From positions 1 to 64,000 of the forward strand of contig CAZART010000001.1 of the NCBI GenBank assembly GCA_964487555.1: 64,000 nt of DNA, written 5' to 3'. The notes under the pieces are model-generated. The model ran no database searches. It was given only the letters and a program-made list of their open reading frames with translations, and was not told the DNA's origin. The translations under genes and the position numbers were made by a program. Shown here piece by piece: positions 7,708-15,857 of the stretch (within the stretch, counting starts at the first letter, position 1; each line of letters begins with the position of its first letter). The DNA comes from CAZART01 sp964487555. Lineage in GTDB: Bacteria; Bacteroidota; Rhodothermia; Rhodothermales; VXPQ01.

Positions 7708-9930
7708 TCAGAGCCGTTTGATGTGGATGTCGCCTGCCGAGGTATCGAGCTCCAGGAGAGGACCGCCTCCATTTATCGTGCCGTGTAGCCGATCCTTTTT
7801 GATCCGTCCGGTCGCAGCCACTTCCACGTCGGTGTCGACGTGACCGGCACTCGTCTCGGCCTCCAGATCCACCGCCACACCATCGGCGAGATAGACCGTG
7901 ATGCTTCCTCCCGAGGTCCGCAGCAGGCAATTGGCTTTTGGCTGGCGGGCGATTCGCGCATTTATCTGTCCGCCGGAAGTTTTCGCCGTTATCTCCCCAT
8001 TAACCTCATCCACTGAAATATTTCCACCGGATGTCGTGGCGCGCACGGTGCCTCCGACGCGTCCGAGGCTGATGTTTCCGCCCGAGGTGTTCACGATCAC
8101 GTTAGCGTCTGAACCGTCGAGCGAGATGTTACCGCCGGACGTATGCGCGTCGACCTCTCCGGAGATACGGCCGAGTGCCAGATTTCCTCCGGAGGTGTTC
8201 AACTTCACCCGGCCGTCCAGATCATCGACGGCGATGTTTCCACCGGCCGTCTCGGCGTCGACGTTGAACCGTTGCGGTACGGTGACCTCAAAATCGACGT
8301 TCACGCCGGCGCGGCCCGAATTCCGGATCGTGTTCGTACCGAGAATGCTGATCCTGTCACCTTCTTGCTTGAAGGTCACCTCGTAGTCTTCGGCCGCCGC
8401 GTCGCCCCGGGGCGTTCGACGCACACGCACGTGGACGCTGCCGCTCGATCCGGAATTAACTTTCACGTTTCCATGATCGGCGTCGATCACGAGCCGACCG
8501 CCGTCCGCCACGTTGAACGTCCGCTCAATCATATCGGCTGATGTCGTCAAATCGGAGGACGTCTTGCCTACTTTTTCCTCCGTCACCACCGGGGTGCCCC
8601 GCTCGCCGGGCTCCGGTTGTGCCGCGGGCCGGGATCGTGGCCGATCGCCATCCATGGTCATCGTCCCGGGCGCGACGGGCTCGGCAAACGTCGGTTCGGC
8701 CTCACCGGATCGTGGGGCCGCATAGGGGCTCATCGCCGCGATCGGGAGCACAAAGAGAAAGGTTGCCAGTGCAATGGCGGCGACGGGTAGACGTGCGAGG
8801 GAGCGGCGGCGCCCTTCGTCGAGGATGGCAAGAACGCGGCCCTCGAGCTGCGAGCGGCGGGCCATGGCGATCGCACCGGCGGGCGGCAAGATCGATCCGG
8901 GCACGCGCCGTGCGATGTCCAGCAAATGGCTCGCGTATTCGGATGCCCTCGCTCGAGACACCGTCAGCACATAATCGTCGCAGGCCTTTTCGCGCTCGAG
9001 CTGCATGGCTCCCGCCGCCTTCCAGGCAAGCGGATTGAACCAATGGATAGCGCAGGCCAGTCGCGCTGCGGGCTGCGTCAACGTATCCCACCGTTTTACG
9101 TGAGCCATTTCGTGCGCAAGCACACACCGTCGGCGCTCCTCCGACCATCTGTCGGCATCAGGGGGAATCAGAATCACCGGCCGAAAGGCGCCCCAGGCAG
9201 CGGGAACGCTAACGCGAGTTGACTCGAGCAGCTGTATCGGTCGCCGCACGAACAGCCGATCCCCGATCTCCTCGAGCGTGTCCAGCCATGCACGATCCTT
9301 TACCGGTCGAGCTCTGGTGACCATGCGCCAAACCGAGACGCTGCTGATGAGCATGTGGAACAGAATTACCGCCGCACCCAGCGCCCAGATCCCCAGGATC
9401 CACGCCGCGGCGGGCAGCCACGGTGCAAACGCTCCGGCATCGATATGCTGGGCGGAGGCGGGTTGTCCTCCGGATTTCGCGTTTACGGTAGCTTCGGCGC
9501 CGTTCACACGGGCCGAAACGTCCGCGCCCCCGGCGGAGCCGACGGCCCTCGAACCGCTTAGAATGGCGGAGACGTCCTTGCCTGCGGCGTTGCCGTTCGA
9601 CGCCTCCGAGGCGTTCGAATGGGCGGACGTCGCCGACGAAGCGTTCACGGGGCCCTGGTCTTGTAAGGCGGTTGCGTGCGCAGGTGCCAGGGTCGCTTTG
9701 CCGTCCAGGAGGCCCACGTTCCAATCCGGGACCACGAGGGAGAGAAACGGCAGCACCAGAATGGCTCCGAGACCGAGACCCCAGCAGAGGTGTTTGAGCG
9801 AGGCGGGAGCGTTTCTGAGTGCGATGCAGACGAGCGTCACGAGGAGCAGGATTAAGAGACCCTTCGCGGCCATCACGGCGAGAGCATCGGCCAGCTCGGC
9901 GGCTGTGGTGAAATCCAGGAGATCAGCCAT
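7708..9930 (-). CDS. blaR1: BlaR1/MecR1-type M56 membrane metallopeptidase fused to a DUF4097 beta-helix domain
   Basis: The protein has hydrophobic segments in its first ~130 residues and around 150-200, then an M56 peptidase domain with HEMAHVKRWD (near residue 271) and the third ligand region EREKACDDYV about 35 residues on. A further membrane segment (LPVAAIALATFLFVLPIAAM) leads to a Pro/Glu-rich linker. The C-terminal ~260 residues are a DUF4097-like right-handed beta-helix with six TSGGN-type coils. Classical BlaR1 ends in a penicillin-binding sensor; none is present here. The ATG at 9930 follows the blaI stop codon by one base and has a GGAAGG sequence upstream, so it is preferred over the ATG at 9960. 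The expected role is to inactivate BlaI on receiving an envelope signal. Confidence 0.9.
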   Translation of the reverse strand: MADLLDFTTAAELADALAVMAAKGLLILLLVTLVCIALRNAPASLKHLCWGLGLGAILVLPFLSLVVPDWNVGLLDGKATLAPAHATALQDQGPVNASSATSAHSNASEASNGNAAGKDVSAILSGSRAVGSAGGADVSARVNGAEATVNAKSGGQPASAQHIDAGAFAPWLPAAAWILGIWALGAAVILFHMLISSVSVWRMVTRARPVKDRAWLDTLEEIGDRLFVRRPIQLLESTRVSVPAAWGAFRPVILIPPDADRWSEERRRCVLAHEMAHVKRWDTLTQPAARLACAIHWFNPLAWKAAGAMQLEREKACDDYVLTVSRARASEYASHLLDIARRVPGSILPPAGAIAMARRSQLEGRVLAILDEGRRRSLARLPVAAIALATFLFVLPIAAMSPYAAPRSGEAEPTFAEPVAPGTMTMDGDRPRSRPAAQPEPGERGTPVVTEEKVGKTSSDLTTSADMIERTFNVADGGRLVIDADHGNVKVNSGSSGSVHVRVRRTPRGDAAAEDYEVTFKQEGDRISILGTNTIRNSGRAGVNVDFEVTVPQRFNVDAETAGGNIAVDDLDGRVKLNTSGGNLALGRISGEVDAHTSGGNISLDGSDANVIVNTSGGNISLGRVGGTVRATTSGGNISVDEVNGEITAKTSGGQINARIARQPKANCLLRTSGGSITVYLADGVAVDLEAETSAGHVDTDVEVAATGRIKKDRLHGTINGGGPLLELDTSAGDIHIKRL

Positions 9931-9931
9931 T

Positions 9932-10318
9932 TTACCTACCTTCCTTTCTAGCTTTTTCAATCAGCGTATAGAGACGATCCAACTCGTCCGCGGAGAGATT
10001 CTCCGTCATATCGAGCAGCGCTGCCACGGTGGCCGGGACGGAGTCTTCAAAGAACGTGTTCACAACCCGCTCGAGCGCCGAGCTCTGAGCCCGTTCACGT
10101 TCTATCGTGGCGCTGTAGACATAGCGAGGGCCTTCGCGGCGGTGCCGCAGATAGCCGCGGTCCTCAAGAATCCGGAGCATGGCGCGTACGGCTGAATAGC
10201 TGGGCGCCTCGGGCAAATTGTCCATTACGTCTGCCGCGGTCGCCTCTTTGAGCCGATACACGATATCCATGATCTGCCGCTCGCGGCGACTGAGGTCCTG
10301 ATACAGGGATCCATCCAT
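9932..10318 (-). CDS. blaI: BlaI/MecI/CopY family transcriptional repressor
   Basis: The 128-residue protein is the family's usual length. A winged helix-turn-helix fills residues 8-80 (RRERQIMDIVYRL, then YSAVRAMLRILEDRGYL as the recognition region) and a helical dimerisation segment follows (ERVVNTFFEDSVPATVAALL). Such repressors bind short palindromes as dimers and are removed by BlaR1-dependent cleavage. Two matching pseudo-palindromes flank its own promoter, which implies autorepression. It forms a two-gene operon with blaR1, whose start codon follows its stop codon by one base. Confidence 0.93.
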   Translation of the reverse strand: MDGSLYQDLSRRERQIMDIVYRLKEATAADVMDNLPEAPSYSAVRAMLRILEDRGYLRHRREGPRYVYSATIERERAQSSALERVVNTFFEDSVPATVAALLDMTENLSADELDRLYTLIEKARKEGR

Positions 10319-10354
10319 ACGGGTGCGACGAACTGTCTTCGAGACGTCGTGAAA

Positions 10355-10374
10355 GGTGTTAAATTTTTACCACC
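10355..10374. promoter_or_regulatory. BlaI-type operator O1 (promoter-proximal, downstream of -7 box)
   Basis: GGTGTTAAATTTTTACCACC has arms GGTGTTAAAT and TTTTACCACC that match in inverted orientation except at one or two central positions. It lies between the predicted -7 box (10378-10385) and the blaI start codon (10318), where a bound repressor would block transcription. Confidence 0.7.
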
Positions 10375-10377
10375 TCT

Positions 10378-10409
10378 CCAACGTAAGCATCCTGGTCGGA
10401 GATTGTCAA
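10378..10409 (-). promoter_or_regulatory. Predicted Bacteroidota-type promoter of blaI-blaR1
   Basis: Read on the minus strand, TTGACA (10409-10404) is followed after 18 nt by TACGTTGG (10385-10378). This agrees with the Bacteroidota -33/-7 pattern TTG then TAnnTTTG at most positions. It sits exactly between the two operator-like palindromes. Confidence 0.6.
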
Positions 10410-10414
10410 CATGA

Positions 10415-10436
10415 GTTGCTATTTTTTTAGCACCAC
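10415..10436. promoter_or_regulatory. BlaI-type operator O2 (upstream of -33 box)
   Basis: The core TGCTATTTTTTTAGCA (10417-10432), extended rightward by CCAC, resembles O1 and the 7448 site: inverted GCTA arms around an A/T centre. Its place directly upstream of the predicted -33 box completes an operator-promoter-operator layout. Confidence 0.6.
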
Positions 10437-10598
10437 GGTTCGGCCGTCCGATGAGAGGGCTGTGTGAAGGTCGACGAGATCTGCACGGCCGTGTTGCACC
10501 CGTCGCCTTCGCGTCTACGTTTCCGCAGACCGGGGATGACCCGCCACTATGAGAAAAAACCCGTGTTAACCCTCGAGTGAAAAAAGCGATGTCGAATT

Positions 10599-10612
10599 TA
10601 CGAAGCTTCGTA
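10599..10612. promoter_or_regulatory. 14-bp perfect palindrome upstream of crcB
   Basis: TACGAAGCTTCGTA is perfectly self-complementary and is flanked by T-rich sequence on both sides. It could be a regulator-binding site; the regulator is unknown. It lies in the 464-bp gap 10319-10782, which holds the blaI control region, this palindrome, a possible short ORF (10589-10720) and the terminator at 10681-10713. Confidence 0.4.
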
Positions 10613-10680
10613 TTTAAGCCCCGGCTACCGCCGCCGATATTAAGCAGCAGGAACCACCGCCAGACGCACCACCGGAAGGG

Positions 10681-10713
10681 GCCCGACTTCTCAAAGTCGG
10701 GCTTTTTCTTTTT
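10681..10713 (+). terminator. Strong intrinsic terminator upstream of crcB
   Basis: A perfect 9-bp stem GCCCGACTT/AAGTCGGGC with a 4-nt loop CTCA is followed by TTTTTCTTTTT. It is oriented on the plus strand, although no annotated plus-strand gene ends upstream. It may end a small RNA or short leader transcript, or act as a conditional terminator for crcB 70 bp downstream. Confidence 0.85.
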
Positions 10714-10782
10714 ACGGTAGCGGCCTCCCTACTCCGGTCACGGCGTACCGGCCGCTTTCTTCGCGGTGCGGAGCATCGTATC

Positions 10783-11208
10783 ATGGGGCCGTCACGCGAT
10801 CAACCCCGAATCACCGTGCAGAAGCTCCTGCTGATCGGCGCGGGCGGCGCCGCGGGCGCCCTCCTCCGATATGCCCTTTCCGGCCTCGCCTACCGCTTCC
10901 TCGGGGAGACTTTTCCGTGGGGTACGCTTATCGTAAACGTGCTGGGTTGCTTCCTCATCGGACTACTCTGGGCTGTTGCCGAACGCGTACCGCTCTCCTC
11001 TACGTTTCACGTCTTCGTGTTCACGGGTGTGCTCGGCGCATTCACGACGTTCTCCACCTACGGACTCGAAACGTTCAATCTCCTACGGGACGGCGAAATC
11101 ATCCTCGCTCTGGGCAACTTCCTGGCAAGCAACGTGATCGGAATCGGCGCGGTGATCGCCGGCTTCTTCATCGCCAGGGCTGTGCTCAGCGCGGGAGGCG
11201 CATCATGA
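10783..11208 (+). CDS. crcB: CrcB/Fluc fluoride ion channel
   Basis: This is a 141-residue inner-membrane protein with four hydrophobic helices, the standard CrcB size. Family signatures are present: GGAAGALLRY, WGTLIVNVLGCFLIG with the conserved Asn, and FTTFSTYGLE with the central Thr/Ser motif. CrcB dimers export fluoride and protect against fluoride toxicity. Its last bases overlap the start of the DUF190 gene (ATGA), indicating translational coupling. No fluoride riboswitch was recognised upstream. Confidence 0.93.
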   Translation: MGPSRDQPRITVQKLLLIGAGGAAGALLRYALSGLAYRFLGETFPWGTLIVNVLGCFLIGLLWAVAERVPLSSTFHVFVFTGVLGAFTTFSTYGLETFNLLRDGEIILALGNFLASNVIGIGAVIAGFFIARAVLSAGGAS

Positions 11209-11543
11209 ACTTGCAAGAAGACGGCGTCCTGCTGAGAATCTTCATTGGCGAAACGGATCTCTACCGTGGAAAACCCCTCTACGAGCAGATCGTCGTGAAG
11301 GCAAGAGAACTCGGACTCGCCGGTGCCACCGTACTCCGCGGCATCATGGGCTACGGAGCGGCAAGCCGCATCCATACGGCCAAACTGCTCCGCCTGTCAG
11401 AGGACCTGCCGATCATCGTCGAGATCGTCGACACGGAGGTAAAGATGGCTGCGCTCCTTCCTTTTCTGGATGAAGTCGTCGAAGAGGGCCTCGTAACGAT
11501 GGAGAAGGTCCGTGTGCTGAAGTACAAGGCCGATCGCTCCTGA
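11205..11543 (+). CDS. DUF190 family protein coupled to crcB
   Basis: The 112-residue soluble protein starts at the ATG at 11205, which overlaps the crcB stop codon. It has the DUF190 pattern: RIFIGETDLYRGKPLYEQIV, the glycine-rich ATVLRGIMGYG, then LPIIVEIVD. DUF190 proteins have a PII-like ferredoxin fold and are frequently encoded beside crcB, sometimes fused to it, which suggests a regulatory role in fluoride export. No ligand is established for this member. Confidence 0.9.
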   Translation: MNLQEDGVLLRIFIGETDLYRGKPLYEQIVVKARELGLAGATVLRGIMGYGAASRIHTAKLLRLSEDLPIIVEIVDTEVKMAALLPFLDEVVEEGLVTMEKVRVLKYKADRS

Positions 11544-11576
11544 TTTTGATTCATCAGACGCCGCCCACATTGAACC

Positions 11577-13007
11577 ATGCGACACCTCCTCCTGACGCTC
11601 GCTTTCGTTTTCGCCTCGAGTGCCGTTTTGGCTAAGCCACAGACGCCTACCGTGGACTCCGATTCGGCCGAAAGGCCTGTCGCGCCGCACGATGCGGACC
11701 ACGCACTGCGCATCTCCGATGATGGACGCCGGATCGTACATGCCGACGGCACGCCGTTCTTCTGGCTCGGTGATACGGCGTGGGAGCTCTTCCACCGTCT
11801 CGATCGCGAGGAGGCGGACCTCTATCTGACGGATCGGGCCCGGAAGGGATTCAACGTGATCCAGGCCGTCGTTCTGGCCGAGTTGGACGGCCTGCACACT
11901 CCAAATCCGTATGGCGAGACACCGCTCGTCGACGACGATCCTGCGCATCCCAACGAGGGCTACTTCGAACATGTGGATTACATCGTCGAGAGGGCAAACG
12001 AGCTCGGGATGTTCGTGGGCATGCTCCCCACGTGGGGCGACAAGTTCAACAAACGGTGGGGCGTCGGTCCGGAGGTGTTCACCCCGGAGAATGCGCACGC
12101 CTACGGACGATTCCTCAGTGAGCGGTATCAAGATTCCGACGTCGTCTGGATTCTCGGCGGCGACCGCGATCCGGAATCGGACGAGCATCACGCCATCATC
12201 CAGGCTATGGCGGAAGGAATCGAAGACGGTCCCGGGCGATCGCACCTCACTACCTACCATCCCATGGGTGGACATCGGTCGTGGGAGTGGTTCCATGTGG
12301 ATGATTGGCTTGATCTTAACATGTATCAGTCGGGGCACAGCGCCGCCGACAGCCCCAACTATCGTATCACGGATGAAGGCTATGAACTCGAGCCTGTCAA
12401 GCCGGTCATCGACGGCGAGCCGCGCTATGAGGATCATCCCATCGACTGGAATCCTGAGAAAGGCTGGTTCGAGGCCTTCGACGTGAGGCAGGCGATGTAC
12501 TGGTCCGTTCTCGCCGGTGCCGCAGGCAATACTTACGGCAATCACAACATCTGGCAGATGTGGCAACCGGGGCGTGATCCGATCTCATCCGCCCGCACCC
12601 CCTGGCGAGAGGCGCTCGCGCATCCTGGAGCGGCGCAGGTCGGCTTCGCAAAGAATCTGTTCCTCTCGAGGCCTTTCCTGGATCTCGTGCCGGACACGTC
12701 CTTCATCGTCGGTGGACGCCAGGAAGGGGCCTTGCACATTCAGTCGGCCCGAGACCGCGATGGTCGGTACGTGATCGCGTACGTCCCTCATGGATCACCT
12801 ATCGACGTCGATCTTTCGGCGTTGCCGAGTGAACGCGTTCGCGCGTGGTGGTTCGACCCCCGGACGGGATCATCGACGGGAATCGGTACATTCGCGCGAG
12901 AGGGCGTTCAGCATTTCGATCCACCCGGTTCCGTAGCCCGCGGAAACGACTGGGTACTCGTCCTCGATGACGCCGCCGCCGGGTTCGATCCTCCGGGCAC
13001 GCGCTGA
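11577..13007 (+). CDS. DUF4038 / GH140-like glycoside hydrolase, exported
   Basis: The 476-residue protein has a clear signal peptide (hydrophobic LLLTLAFVFASSAVLA). It then shows the DUF4038 TIM-barrel pattern: DGTPFFWLGDTAWELFHRL near residue 55, FNVIQAVVLAE, then VWILGGDRDPES near residue 190, and a C-terminal beta-sandwich of the putative collagen-binding type (about 385-470). GH140 members release apiose from rhamnogalacturonan II, but DUF4038 covers other specificities, so the substrate is open. It follows the DUF190 gene by 33 bp on the same strand, without functional link. Confidence 0.87.
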   Translation: MRHLLLTLAFVFASSAVLAKPQTPTVDSDSAERPVAPHDADHALRISDDGRRIVHADGTPFFWLGDTAWELFHRLDREEADLYLTDRARKGFNVIQAVVLAELDGLHTPNPYGETPLVDDDPAHPNEGYFEHVDYIVERANELGMFVGMLPTWGDKFNKRWGVGPEVFTPENAHAYGRFLSERYQDSDVVWILGGDRDPESDEHHAIIQAMAEGIEDGPGRSHLTTYHPMGGHRSWEWFHVDDWLDLNMYQSGHSAADSPNYRITDEGYELEPVKPVIDGEPRYEDHPIDWNPEKGWFEAFDVRQAMYWSVLAGAAGNTYGNHNIWQMWQPGRDPISSARTPWREALAHPGAAQVGFAKNLFLSRPFLDLVPDTSFIVGGRQEGALHIQSARDRDGRYVIAYVPHGSPIDVDLSALPSERVRAWWFDPRTGSSTGIGTFAREGVQHFDPPGSVARGNDWVLVLDDAAAGFDPPGTR

Positions 13008-13097
13008 CATGTAACAGGTTTGTGGCGCGCATCCGAGAAGCCGGCGGCCCCCTGCTCCGTTTGTAGAACGAGCCTCCGGTACGGATGAAGTCACACC

Positions 13098-15800
13098 ATG
13101 TCCAGGTCAAGCAAGAAAGAACGCATCGCGTTGATCGAAGGGGCGACTCGCCGCACGCGCGACGTGGTCGTCGACGCCGCGGATGTCGTCGTCGAGCGCA
13201 CTCTCGAAGGCCTGGTCCTGGTCGGGCTGAGCATATGGAGCGTTTTCAGTCCAATCGTGCATGCGATTGGGCGAACGCCACCCGCCGCGACGCTGTCTCG
13301 AATCTCCAATCGTTGGTTTCAGCGCGTGCGAAGCTCCAGGGTTTGGACTTCGCCGCGCGAGCGGGCCCGCGCCGTTGGGTCGAGTCGTTTGTGTCGGATG
13401 GCCGCACGACGTGTGCGATACGGCACGCGCTGGATCGACGTGCATCACCGCCTCTACACGCGTCGGATGCGGCGTTACGTCCGGCTGTATCTTGCCGTGC
13501 TGATCGATCCCGACGTGCCGCTGCGCGACCGAGCGCTGCACGGAGCGCGAGGCGCGGGGGTTGTGACCGGTACGGCATTGGCGATGCTCCTGGCTTACAT
13601 GATCGTGCTGATTCCGCTAACGCCGGATCGCGAACGCATTCGAGAAACGGGGCATCACCATCCGTCCGTGGTCCTTGACGTGCGCGGTGCGCTTATCACA
13701 CGTTTCCGCAGCGTCAACCGGGAGTGGATCGAACTCGAGCATGTTTCGCCCCACTTCCTAAACGCCCTGCTCGTCACGGAGGACCGTCGCTTCTTCGACC
13801 ACGGCGGGCTCGACGTCCAGCGAACTGTCAGGGCGGCTCTGCGCACGGCGACGGGCGACGTGCAGGGCGGATCGACGATCACGCAGCAGCTCGCGCGCAA
13901 TCTCTTTCCGGGGGACATCGGAAGGCGCGTAACACTCGATCGCAAACTGAAGGAGCTCGTCACGGCCCTGAAGATCGAAGCCGTTTATTCAAAGCACGAG
14001 ATTCTCGAGTCCTACGTGAATACGGTGCCGTTTCTCTACAACGCCGTTGGCATAGAGACGGCGGCTCGCACCTACTTCGGCAAGTCGGCCGCTGAGCTGA
14101 CCGTGCTCGAGAGCGCTACGCTGGTAGGAATGCTGAAGGGCACCTACTTCTACAATCCCGTCCGCAATCCCGAGCGGGCCCTCGAGCGCCGCAATCTAAT
14201 CCTACATCAGATCGCCCTCCACGGCGCCCTCTCCCCCGAAAAGCTTCCTGAGCTGCTCGATGCCCCGCTGGACGTCAGCTTTAAAGTCCAGCCTATCCGC
14301 GACAGTCGAGCCCCGCATTTCACCGAACAGATCCGCCAGTGGCTCATCGACTGGGCCGACGAGCATGCGTATAACATTTACACCGACAGCCTCGTCGTTC
14401 GCACCACGCTCGACCTCCGAATGCAGGACATGGCGCGGCGAGCGCTCGAGACTGAGACGGAAGCTTTGCAGGCCGTAGCCGACGTCGAATGGTCGTCCGG
14501 CAGCTATCGACTTCACTCCTCGAATTCGCGCACGTATTTGAATGTGCGTCGCCGAACGGATCCGTTCGCCTATTTCTGGACCAGCCGGGATTCGCTTGTG
14601 CGAACGTATTTGCGATCGACGGATCGGTACCGACGGCTGGTTCGGACCGGCGTCGCCGACAGCACGGTCATCGATTCCCTGCAGACGAATGAGGCCTTCA
14701 TCGATTCGCTCAAGGCGGTGCGCACGCGGCTGGAGGCCGGCTTCATCGCCATCGCGCCCCGAAGCGGACACGTCCGCGCATGGGTGGGCAGCCGCAACTT
14801 TGAAGTGGATCAATTCGATCACGTGCTACAGGCCCGGCGTCAGGCCGGATCCACGTTCAAGCCGTTCCTCTACGCGGCCGCGCTCGAGAGTGGATTCGGT
14901 CCGAACGACCGCTTTGTGGATCAGCCGGTTGCGATTCAGACAGGGGGAAGCGTGTGGAGGCCGGAGAATGTCGGAAATTTCACGTATCATAGAATGACGC
15001 TGCACAACGCGCTGACTCATTCGGTCAACACGATCTCCGCGCAGCTGGTCGAGCGTGTCGGCCCCGAGCGGGTGGCGGACCTGGCTCGGAGGGCCGGTAT
15101 CCGCAGCGAGCTCGACGAGGTTCCGTCCATCGCACTGGGCACGAGCGCCGTGACGCTCAAGGAGATGGTCGCCGCTTATGCTACGCTCGCGAGCGGAGGA
15201 CTTTATAAAGAGCCTGTCACGATCCTGAGCATAGAGGATCGGTTCGGGAACGTGCTTTATGAGACCGGCGAGCCTGAACCGGAGGAGGTGATTTCGGAGC
15301 ATGTCACGGTAGAACTCATCGACATGATGCGGGGAGTGATAGATGAAGGAACCGGCCGCCGCATGCGCTTCGCGTATAACGTCCGAACCGACGTAGCCGG
15401 CAAGACGGGCACGACGCAGGACGGTGCGGATGGCTGGTTTCTGCTGATGCACCCGGACATCGTCGCCGGCGCCTGGGTGGGATTTAACGATCAGCGCATC
15501 ACATTTCGATCCAACTACTGGGGCCAGGGCGCCCATACCGCCCTGCCGATCGTCGGCGAATTCTTGCGGGAGGCGCTTCGCGATCCTGCGTTGAACCTCG
15601 AAAATCGGCCTCCGCCTCCGCCGAAGGTTCGCTACGTGCGCGAACGCCGGCGGGGGGTCGGTGGGTGGATCGAAGACGTGATCGGGGGCCCCAGGATGCG
15701 GCGCGTCGTTACCGAGCGAGAGCGGCCGAAATCGGATCTCGGACGGCGCCTGCCCTCAGACGTGCGCGGCGTCTCCGAGGCAAGGACGTCCTCTCCGTAG
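13098..15800 (+). CDS. Class A penicillin-binding protein (glycosyltransferase and transpeptidase) with long basic N-terminus
   Basis: This 900-residue protein carries a GT51 domain with TEDRRFFDHGG (catalytic Glu near 227) and QGGSTITQQLARNLF, and a transpeptidase domain with STFK (serine near 584), SVN (near 640) and KTGTT (near 770). All catalytic motifs are intact, so it should polymerise and cross-link peptidoglycan in the periplasm. The unusual part is the ~150-residue Arg-rich segment before the transmembrane helix (about 155-175); ordinary PBP1A has a short cytoplasmic tail. This segment includes a hydrophobic stretch near residue 45. The C-terminus is also basic. It stands alone, with no lipoprotein activator next to it. 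Confidence 0.92.
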   Translation: MSRSSKKERIALIEGATRRTRDVVVDAADVVVERTLEGLVLVGLSIWSVFSPIVHAIGRTPPAATLSRISNRWFQRVRSSRVWTSPRERARAVGSSRLCRMAARRVRYGTRWIDVHHRLYTRRMRRYVRLYLAVLIDPDVPLRDRALHGARGAGVVTGTALAMLLAYMIVLIPLTPDRERIRETGHHHPSVVLDVRGALITRFRSVNREWIELEHVSPHFLNALLVTEDRRFFDHGGLDVQRTVRAALRTATGDVQGGSTITQQLARNLFPGDIGRRVTLDRKLKELVTALKIEAVYSKHEILESYVNTVPFLYNAVGIETAARTYFGKSAAELTVLESATLVGMLKGTYFYNPVRNPERALERRNLILHQIALHGALSPEKLPELLDAPLDVSFKVQPIRDSRAPHFTEQIRQWLIDWADEHAYNIYTDSLVVRTTLDLRMQDMARRALETETEALQAVADVEWSSGSYRLHSSNSRTYLNVRRRTDPFAYFWTSRDSLVRTYLRSTDRYRRLVRTGVADSTVIDSLQTNEAFIDSLKAVRTRLEAGFIAIAPRSGHVRAWVGSRNFEVDQFDHVLQARRQAGSTFKPFLYAAALESGFGPNDRFVDQPVAIQTGGSVWRPENVGNFTYHRMTLHNALTHSVNTISAQLVERVGPERVADLARRAGIRSELDEVPSIALGTSAVTLKEMVAAYATLASGGLYKEPVTILSIEDRFGNVLYETGEPEPEEVISEHVTVELIDMMRGVIDEGTGRRMRFAYNVRTDVAGKTGTTQDGADGWFLLMHPDIVAGAWVGFNDQRITFRSNYWGQGAHTALPIVGEFLREALRDPALNLENRPPPPPKVRYVRERRRGVGGWIEDVIGGPRMRRVVTERERPKSDLGRRLPSDVRGVSEARTSSP

Positions 15801-15832
15801 CCCACAACGACGCCATCTCCGTAGCCCACAAC
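15792..15832. repeat. 17-bp direct repeat (period 24 bp) spanning the PBP stop codon
   Basis: The same 17-mer, beginning TCTCCGTAGCCC, occurs at 15792-15808 and 15816-15832. The first copy contains the PBP stop codon (TAG at 15798-15800). Confidence 0.8.
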
Positions 15833-15857
15833 AGTGAATCAAATTGCCACCCCTGAA

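Noticed and set aside
9278..10195. 305-residue plus-strand ORF opposite blaR1-blaI
   Set aside because: It is the antisense frame of well-supported genes and has no domain of its own.
10440..10782. Fluoride riboswitch upstream of crcB
   Set aside because: A GGGGATGACCCGCC stretch near 10532 recalls the 5' part of the motif, but the required downstream CTGATG half and the pseudoknot partner are absent.
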